NCBI GenBank assembly: GCA_019057635.1
Contig: DXJL01000174.1
Coordinates: forward strand, 1 to 49,755
Reading direction: 5' to 3'
Source: Candidatus Heimdallarchaeota archaeon
GTDB taxonomy: Archaea > Asgardarchaeota > Heimdallarchaeia > Hodarchaeales > Hodarchaeaceae
Length of the DNA stretch: 49,755 nt
Positions within the stretch are counted from its first letter, which is position 1, and every line of letters begins with the position of its first letter. Below, piece by piece: positions 44,689 through 49,755 of the stretch. The notes beneath the pieces are model-generated. The model had not been told where the DNA came from. It saw only the letters and a program-made list of their open reading frames with translations, and did no database searches. Both the position numbers and the translations under genes were made by a program.

Positions 44689-45192
44689 TTACTGAATTTC
44701 AATTCTCACTGGGTTTTTAGAGATTAATTTTGCAATTTGCTCTAGTTGTTTCAAAGGAAACCTTAAATCATCAGGATTTCCACTTAATGTGATTCTCAAC
44801 TCAACATCGCCTTCTGGTGGTACGAAGATCTGATCAATTTCTATAATATCCAGAGGGGCAAAGAATTGAGAAAAAGTGGTTCGTGTATCCCCTTTTCTTT
44901 CCACTATTTCAATAGGTTGTCTTAATTCACTTTCTAAATAATCAAGAATCTCCTGATTCTCGAGCAGTACATTTCCATTTCTAGTTAAGAGTACTACTGA
45001 GCCATTCATCTTATGTGCTCTTTCAAAAGTCACGTTTTGTAATTGTTTGGCATATCGGAGTTCAATTTTTGCAAATGCTTTCGATATCTCTATATCTAAC
45101 TGATTGATTTTCTTTTTACGGAGTTTTTGTTTACATTTCTTACATAGCACTCCAGTTTTCGCACAAAAATTGCATATGGGAGTATTAACCAC
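44689..45192 (-). CDS. Zinc-finger/KH-domain protein (NusA-like)
   Basis: 167 residues. The N-terminal zinc finger is CNFCAKTGVLCKKC. An alternating alpha/beta region with GSVVLLTRNGNVLLENQEILDYLESEL and a C-terminal RITLSGNPDDLRFPLKQLEQIAKLI resembles KH-like RNA-binding folds of an archaeal group annotated as NusA-like. It is probably an RNA-associated factor. GTG start. The first Cys is close to the N-terminus. Confidence 0.65.
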   Translation of the reverse strand: MVNTPICNFCAKTGVLCKKCKQKLRKKKINQLDIEISKAFAKIELRYAKQLQNVTFERAHKMNGSVVLLTRNGNVLLENQEILDYLESELRQPIEIVERKGDTRTTFSQFFAPLDIIEIDQIFVPPEGDVELRITLSGNPDDLRFPLKQLEQIAKLISKNPVRIEIQ

Positions 45193-45301
45193 TTAATTTG
45201 CCTCTGTTAGTACATATATTATTCATCTTTGAATTTAGATAACTAATTCTCTTAATTATCTGTCGTTTAATAATTCACTTTTGCAGATTTGAGATTTTTT
45301 T

Positions 45302-46228
45302 TCATATAAGGTTATTTAATACTGCTGCGACTGTATGTAATCGGTTTTCTGCTTCGTCAAATACAACAGAATGACTGCCATACATGACATCATCAGTAAC
45401 CTCTTCTTTATGGCGTGGTAGACAATGCATAAAGATATAATCCTTTGCCGCACGGTCAATTAATTCCTCATTGACTTGAAAACCTTCAAATTTTTTCAGT
45501 TTCATTTTTGTCTCTGCTTCTTGCCCCATAGAAATGAAAGTATCAGTAACGACAACTTTTGCGTTTTCAACAGCAGCGATTGGATCATGCGTAACTACTA
45601 TTTGATCTGGAAAGGAGGCATTTGATTTACAATAATCGATTATACTTTTTTCTGGCTTATAATCGATGGGAGTTGCTATATCCATCTGCATGCCCATTTT
45701 AATTGAAGCTATCATCAAAGTATGACACACATTGTTGCCATCACCAACCCAGGCAATTTTAACATCTTTCAATGAACCTAAATGTTCCTCTATGGTAAGT
45801 ATATCCGCTAATCCCTGTAAGGGGTGGAACTGGTCAGATAAGGCATTGATTACAGGTACATTTGCGTGTTTTGCGAGACTTTCCACGGTATCATGTGCGT
45901 ATACACGAGCTAATACTGCCGAAACCATTCGTCCTAGAACTATTGCTGTATCGGATAATGACTCATTCACTCCTAATTGTATATCGTCTTTCCCAAGAAA
46001 AAGCGCATGCCCACCGAGTTCAGCCATAGCTGTCTCTGTTGATACTCGTGTTCTTGTAGATCTTTTCTGGAAAATCATACCAAGCGTCTTGCCTTTTAAT
46101 GGTTGACTTTGAATGAAATTTTGTCTATTTTGCTTGAAATCTTTTGCTTCATCTAATAAAAATCGAATTTCTTTCACATTTAGATCTAAAAGCGTTAATA
46201 ATGATCTACCTTTCATTTGAATTCCCAT
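45302..46228 (-). CDS. argF: Ornithine carbamoyltransferase
   Basis: 308 residues. The carbamoyl-phosphate site FQKRSTRTR, the HPLQGLADILTI motif, VAWVGDGNNVCHTL-type WVGDGNNV and the ornithine-binding FMHCLPRH are all present. It makes citrulline in arginine synthesis. ATG start. A second in-frame ATG (MKGRS) occurs four codons later. It is directly followed upstream by the MoaD-like gene on the same strand. Confidence 0.96.
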   Translation of the reverse strand: MGIQMKGRSLLTLLDLNVKEIRFLLDEAKDFKQNRQNFIQSQPLKGKTLGMIFQKRSTRTRVSTETAMAELGGHALFLGKDDIQLGVNESLSDTAIVLGRMVSAVLARVYAHDTVESLAKHANVPVINALSDQFHPLQGLADILTIEEHLGSLKDVKIAWVGDGNNVCHTLMIASIKMGMQMDIATPIDYKPEKSIIDYCKSNASFPDQIVVTHDPIAAVENAKVVVTDTFISMGQEAETKMKLKKFEGFQVNEELIDRAAKDYIFMHCLPRHKEEVTDDVMYGSHSVVFDEAENRLHTVAAVLNNLI

Positions 46229-46260
46229 AATGCATTACATTCCTATTAAAATTTGATATC

Positions 46261-46545
46261 TCATCCACCGTGAATTACAGGGATGAAAGTAAGTTTATCA
46301 CCTTGCTGTAGCGGAGAATCCATACCTCTTAATACAGAAATATCTTGTTCATTGATAAAAACAATGACTGATCTTGTCGATTCATAGGAGTCTGTGAAAA
46401 ACTTGCTCAATTCCTTATATTTTGGTAGTGTGGAAAGTTCCTGAACAGCGGATTTTACAGATGTCCCTTCTTTGAAATTATGTGTTAGTTCCATTTGACC
46501 CAAATCGTACTGCAACGAACCAAGAAAAACTAAAAGGATTTTCAT
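46261..46545 (-). CDS. MoaD/ThiS-like ubiquitin-fold sulfur carrier
   Basis: 94 residues, beta-grasp pattern, with GDKLTFIPVIHGG at the end: a free C-terminal Gly-Gly, as in MoaD, ThiS, Urm1 and SAMPs. Such proteins carry activated sulfur as a thiocarboxylate. The E1-like partner is not in the window. It could serve molybdopterin synthesis, tRNA thiolation with the TtuA-like enzyme at 9445, or protein conjugation. ATG start, 32 bases from argF. Confidence 0.82.
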   Translation of the reverse strand: MKILLVFLGSLQYDLGQMELTHNFKEGTSVKSAVQELSTLPKYKELSKFFTDSYESTRSVIVFINEQDISVLRGMDSPLQQGDKLTFIPVIHGG

Positions 46546-46572
46546 TCTATTATCAGTCCGCCTATGTTTAGA

Positions 46573-46674
46573 TGCGCCGACCGGGATTTTCAGAACTTCT
46601 CGAGAGAGATTTTCATTTGAACCCGGGCTATCACCTTGGGAGGGTGAAGTCCTACCAGACTAGACTATCGGCGC
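46573..46674 (-). tRNA. tRNA-Gly(CCC) with a T-loop intron
   Basis: Acceptor GCGCCGA/TCGGCGC, discriminator A; D-stem GTCT/GGAC; anticodon stem TCACC/GGTGA with loop CTCCCAA, anticodon CCC; variable TAGC; T-stem CCGGG/CCCGG with the loop TTCAAAT interrupted at its 3' end by about 29 nt (46586-46614). The spliced product is 73 nt. The insert contains TCTCGAGA. CCA is not encoded. It lies between moaD-like and cofE. Confidence 0.92.
46586..46614 (-). other. Noncanonical T-loop tRNA intron
   Basis: About 29 nt at the 3' side of the T-loop in tRNA-Gly(CCC). A repeated AAAAT at both junctions makes the exact cut ambiguous by up to a few bases. Same location as in tRNA-Pro(GGG). Confidence 0.75.
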
Positions 46675-46738
46675 CTGAATCAGTATCTCAGGATACTACT
46701 AAAGTCCAATAAATAGCATTCTCTTAATTGTTTTTTAT

Positions 46739-47482
46739 TTATCGGAAGACGTCGTTTTCTGGTTCACGTATCAATTCACGGGCGGAATTATCATTGATTG
46801 AATAGACGACCCCTCTCACGATAATAACTGGTGTTCCTTCATCAGCTTGCCCCATAACCATTCCCGCAGCTGCAGCTACTTCATCAACTCTTGCTATAAT
46901 TGTAGATCTTAGTTCATAACCAAAAAGATCTTTCTTTCCACGAATATCTTCAATTGAGTTAATACCAGCTAGGCCAATGGCAAAATTAACTGTACCGACT
47001 CTCAAAGGACGCCCAAAAGTGTCAGAAATAATTACCGCAACATTCTTTTGTAATTTTTCTTGGATTTCATCTCTAATTTGACGGGCAGAAAAATCAGGAT
47101 CATCTGGAAGGGAAATAACAGTGTCTCCAGGGGTATTAGATTTATCTATTCCGCTATTCGCACAAATGAATCCATGATGGGTCGCAGTTATCAAGACTTT
47201 TTCATTCATTCTGATTATTTCACTGCTCTCACGTAAAATAACTTCAATTTTTCGCGGATCCTTTCCCTGCATCCTACCAATCTGAAGAGCAAAAGGACTG
47301 GGAGTAATCAGATTCAGATCATATACTTTATTCTCCGATTTTGAGACAATGGTATGCGCAATTACAATAATATCTCTATTCTGTAAATCTATCTTACGTA
47401 GCTCTTCTACAATTATCTCTACCAATGAATCACCAGGATTTATTAGTGGAAAATTTCTCAAAGGAAATATAGTTATCTTCAC
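46739..47482 (-). CDS. cofE: Coenzyme F420-0:L-glutamate ligase (CofE)
   Basis: 247 residues. IIVIAHTIVSKSEN, HGFICANSGIDKSNT, ISDTFGRPLRVGTVNFAIG and the EVAAAAGMVMGQADEGTP block are CofE signatures. It adds glutamates to F420-0, so this organism probably makes coenzyme F420. GTG start. Other cof genes are not in the window. Confidence 0.95.
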   Translation of the reverse strand: MKITIFPLRNFPLINPGDSLVEIIVEELRKIDLQNRDIIVIAHTIVSKSENKVYDLNLITPSPFALQIGRMQGKDPRKIEVILRESSEIIRMNEKVLITATHHGFICANSGIDKSNTPGDTVISLPDDPDFSARQIRDEIQEKLQKNVAVIISDTFGRPLRVGTVNFAIGLAGINSIEDIRGKKDLFGYELRSTIIARVDEVAAAAGMVMGQADEGTPVIIVRGVVYSINDNSARELIREPENDVFR

Positions 47483-47594
47483 TGGTGTTCAATTCCATTA
47501 AAAAGGAAAGTCAGCCTCAGACCGCTCATCGCTCTTCATATTGGTAATCTGTACCTTTTAACTAATCATCACTGGCTAAATTTATTCAGTCCTA

Positions 47595-48344
47595 TTATAC
47601 TCCAAATTCAGATGGACGAATTTTTACCTGCTCGGTCAGATCTTCTAAAAGTAATTTTACTTTTTCTGTTTGAGTCGTACTCCCCACTTTGACATATTTT
47701 TCATGAGCCTTAACTAAAAGATCTATTGCTTCTTTCATGTTTTCTCTTGCGCTAATGAGTGATTTAGCACGACTATATAACGCAAGAGCCTCATATCGAG
47801 TTACGTCTTCCCTACCCTTCTTGAATTCCTCAACAGCTCTTTCTAAAAAGTAAGCTTTGTCAAAATCTGATTCCATGGCTGCAGCGCGTTGTACAAAAGA
47901 ACGGGCGCGTGCCTTTGCTGCTTCCAATTCAAGTCCAGTCGTCGAATAAAGCGCACCCGCGGACTCAAATAAACGAGCAGATTCAATAAATTCACCATTT
48001 TTTGCCTTAAGTTTCGCTAATTCACCTTGAGTCTGAGCTTGAACCGTTCTTGCTTGTTTGGCCTCGTCTAAAAAACCCTCTGTCGAAAAAATTACGTTAG
48101 CTTTTCCAAAAGAGCGAATTGCTTCCAAAAAATTCGTTTCAATCATATCAGTGTACCCGTATGCACAGAGTCTGAACGCTTCGGCTCTTTTACTCAACTT
48201 TTTTTCATCCCCATCTTTGAAAAACTTTGTAGATTTCTTAAAATTCTCAACAGCCTCCTTATATCGTTGAGTTTCATAATAAGCCATGCCTTGATCGAAC
48301 TCTTTTTGACCTTTCTTAATTTTACTTCCCTTGAATAACACCAT
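47595..48344 (-). CDS. TPR-like repeat protein
   Basis: About 249 residues from the ATG at 48344, chosen because GGAG lies 8 bases upstream and because it removes a hydrophobic stretch; the longer ATG at 48377 is possible. Repeated helical hairpins are seen (FDQGMAYYETQRYKEAVENFKKS, EAIRSFGKANVIF, FIESARLFESAGALY, EAIDLLVKAHEKYVKVG), typical of tetratricopeptide-type scaffolds, with Ala/Tyr/Phe at repeat positions. The partner is unknown. Confidence 0.78.
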   Translation of the reverse strand: MVLFKGSKIKKGQKEFDQGMAYYETQRYKEAVENFKKSTKFFKDGDEKKLSKRAEAFRLCAYGYTDMIETNFLEAIRSFGKANVIFSTEGFLDEAKQARTVQAQTQGELAKLKAKNGEFIESARLFESAGALYSTTGLELEAAKARARSFVQRAAAMESDFDKAYFLERAVEEFKKGREDVTRYEALALYSRAKSLISARENMKEAIDLLVKAHEKYVKVGSTTQTEKVKLLLEDLTEQVKIRPSEFGV

Positions 48345-48881
48345 TAAGAGTAACTCCACAAATAAAGTAAAGCCCATAATAAGAGCTAATAATCACAGAA
48401 TAATTATTACTGAAGATTATTTCTCTTCAATAATCCCATCAAACATAATAATGATTAATTTTTCTAATAAAGCTTCGCAAAGAGAATTTGAAAATTCTTA
48501 GCAAAATTTTTCTTTTTGGATTTATATAATAGATTCTTGGAAAACTTAAAGAAATTTTGTAAAATGCCTATATGAAGAAGGAGGTATAATCATTTTCTTT
48601 TCATCAAGTAATCCCGAGGAAAAGTATCTCTGAAAGGAAAAACTACATACAATTTCACCCTTAAGCCATTTAAAGGCAAGAATAGATGTATAAAGCTGGT
48701 AACCTGCATTCCATTATTAATAAATTGATATAAAAACTCCTTAATAGAATAAGGCAACATTAATTAATACAGGATTATATAAAACGACTATACGGAGTGT
48801 ATCTTCACTAATGACTCAAATCTTAGGATAGCAGGCACTCCGACTTTTATCTGGATTTTAATCAACACTCTGGTTGGTGAA
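48345..48881 (+). promoter_or_regulatory. Gene-free divergent region with TATA box for the secreted-protein gene
   Basis: No credible gene. A TATA-like ATTATATAAAA (48774-48784) lies about 100 bases before the TTG start at 48882, and GGTGA sits right before that start. Another TATATAA box is near 48524. The rest is AT-rich. Confidence 0.45.
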
Positions 48882-49755
48882 TTGAAATTGTCAATACAAA
48901 ATAAACGCTTATCACCGTTTTATTCACTTTTACTAATAGTTCCCCTCTTAATCATGTCTTCCCTCCTATTCCCCTTCGTTGGTATTATTCTTCCTCAGGA
49001 GAAGCAATCAGCAGGACAATACATTACTTCATTGCGTGACCCAGACCTTGACACAAATCCACTTCCCCAATCAGGAATATATCGTAATAAAGATTCACAA
49101 AACTCTCCTTATTACTCAATTACAGAAATTGAACCAGATAAAGCAATTTATTTCCCTGAAGAAACAATAAGTGTTGCTAATCGCTTCAATAGCGCTCAAA
49201 CTGGGAGTTATGCGATTGTTTCTCAAGTTATCTATCTATATCTAAATAGTAGCACAATTACGAACCTTTCCGACACCACACATCTTATTGCAACAACGGT
49301 GACTAACGGCACACATCCAGAAGACTATCCTGCCATTTCAGATAATCAAACTTATGGAATGATCGATGTGACATTTATAATCCCAGAAATGACAAACTTA
49401 ACCGATAGATATGGTATTTCACCTGGAGATAATGTATCAATTTTTCAATACTATCCTGGAGGTAGTACAAATACAACAGCGAAAATAGAAAATGTTGTAG
49501 CTTTCGCGAAAATTGATTATTTTACTGTTAGTGGGTTTTCAACACTAGTTGAGACAAATCCAGGCTTTATTAATTCGGCCAGTGGTGATGAGACTTTTCG
49601 TCAGGGAGAGGAGGCAAGTGTTGTTCTTACGGCTCAATCGGGTACCACACCATTATCAGGACTTATTGTAGATGTTCAACTCCATGATGGGACTACTCAT
49701 GCCTTAATATCAAACGGAGGCCCTCAGGGAATTAGCTATAATCTTCTTGATATGA
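48882..49755 (+). CDS. Secreted surface protein, N-terminal part only (runs off the window)
   Basis: The frame is open from TTG 48882 (GGTGA 1 base upstream; TTG 48888 is an alternative) through the last base, 291 codons so far and no stop. Basic residues are followed by a hydrophobic segment (SLLLIVPLLIMSSLLFPFVGIIL), a signal peptide or anchor. The rest is Asn/Thr/Ser-rich and beta-prone, with N-glycosylation-like NxT/S sites (e.g. NLSD, NLTD, NTTA) and a late GEEASVVLTAQSGTTPLSGLIVDVQL stretch resembling an Ig-like (Big/invasin-type) domain. Extracellular; function unknown. Cut by the window end. Confidence 0.7.
   Translation, partial: MKLSIQNKRLSPFYSLLLIVPLLIMSSLLFPFVGIILPQEKQSAGQYITSLRDPDLDTNPLPQSGIYRNKDSQNSPYYSITEIEPDKAIYFPEETISVANRFNSAQTGSYAIVSQVIYLYLNSSTITNLSDTTHLIATTVTNGTHPEDYPAISDNQTYGMIDVTFIIPEMTNLTDRYGISPGDNVSIFQYYPGGSTNTTAKIENVVAFAKIDYFTVSGFSTLVETNPGFINSASGDETFRQGEEASVVLTAQSGTTPLSGLIVDVQLHDGTTHALISNGGPQGISYNLLDM

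Overview
The window is AT-rich archaeal DNA and most likely comes from an Asgard archaeon. It carries core archaeal genes: exosome, proteasome alpha, aIF5A, Pelota, DnaG, histone, LonB, Cdc48, CofE and FtsZ. Alongside these are an eL22-type ribosomal protein, an eL38 protein and a Roadblock/LC7 protein. The last three together point to Asgard rather than to Euryarchaeota or ordinary Thermoproteota. No rRNA is present, so the lineage cannot be fixed more closely from the window alone. Many genes start with TTG or GTG, and many have a GGTG/GGTGA Shine-Dalgarno motif 4-8 bases upstream; I used that motif to choose several starts.

Layout. 1-6 kb: a membrane-anchored winged-helix regulator divergent from a large pilin-like surface protein, an orphan Cys-rich protein, a dead TnpB element and a Roadblock protein. 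6-9.5 kb: translation Zn-ribbon protein, aEF1-beta, Cdc48 and a small winged-helix protein. 9.4-16.2 kb: a long minus-strand informational operon (PsmA, SBDS, Rrp4, Rrp41, Rrp42, eL43, Brix, Pcc1, prefoldin beta, DUF3194, TtuA-like). 16.6-20.3 kb: aIF5A, NAD kinase, Nob1, eL38, UPF0147, an unknown protein and eL22. 20.3-24.8 kb: a metabolic block with two radical SAM proteins, a hexulose-6-phosphate synthase and a tandem-SIS phosphohexuloisomerase. 25.4-27.3 kb: three tRNA-Arg genes in tandem, all with introns, then a GC-rich intact TnpB. 27.4-34.9 kb: LonB, a Trm-G10-type methyltransferase, a AAA ATPase, tRNA-Pro, FtsZ and divergent HypB/HypA. 35-42.5 kb: an unknown protein, an HDAC-family hydrolase, a CoaD-type PPAT, a probable RNase P RNA, DnaG, histone, uL16, Pth2 and Pelota. 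42.5-49.7 kb: a site-2 protease, a membrane protein, a Zn/KH protein, ornithine carbamoyltransferase, a MoaD/ThiS-like carrier, tRNA-Gly, CofE, a TPR protein and the start of a secreted protein that runs off the window.

The genes suggest a cell with eukaryote-like information processing, hydrogenase maturation (HypA/HypB), coenzyme F420 and a ribulose-monophosphate route to pentoses. The most striking signal is in the tRNAs. All five tRNA genes are interrupted, by six introns of about 28-30 nt. Only one intron sits at the usual 37/38 site; two are in the D-loop, two in the T-loop and one in the variable region. Other points of interest are the RNase P RNA candidate, the tandem PHI, a TnpB lacking the usual second catalytic glutamate, and a TnpB inactivated purely by four in-frame stops.
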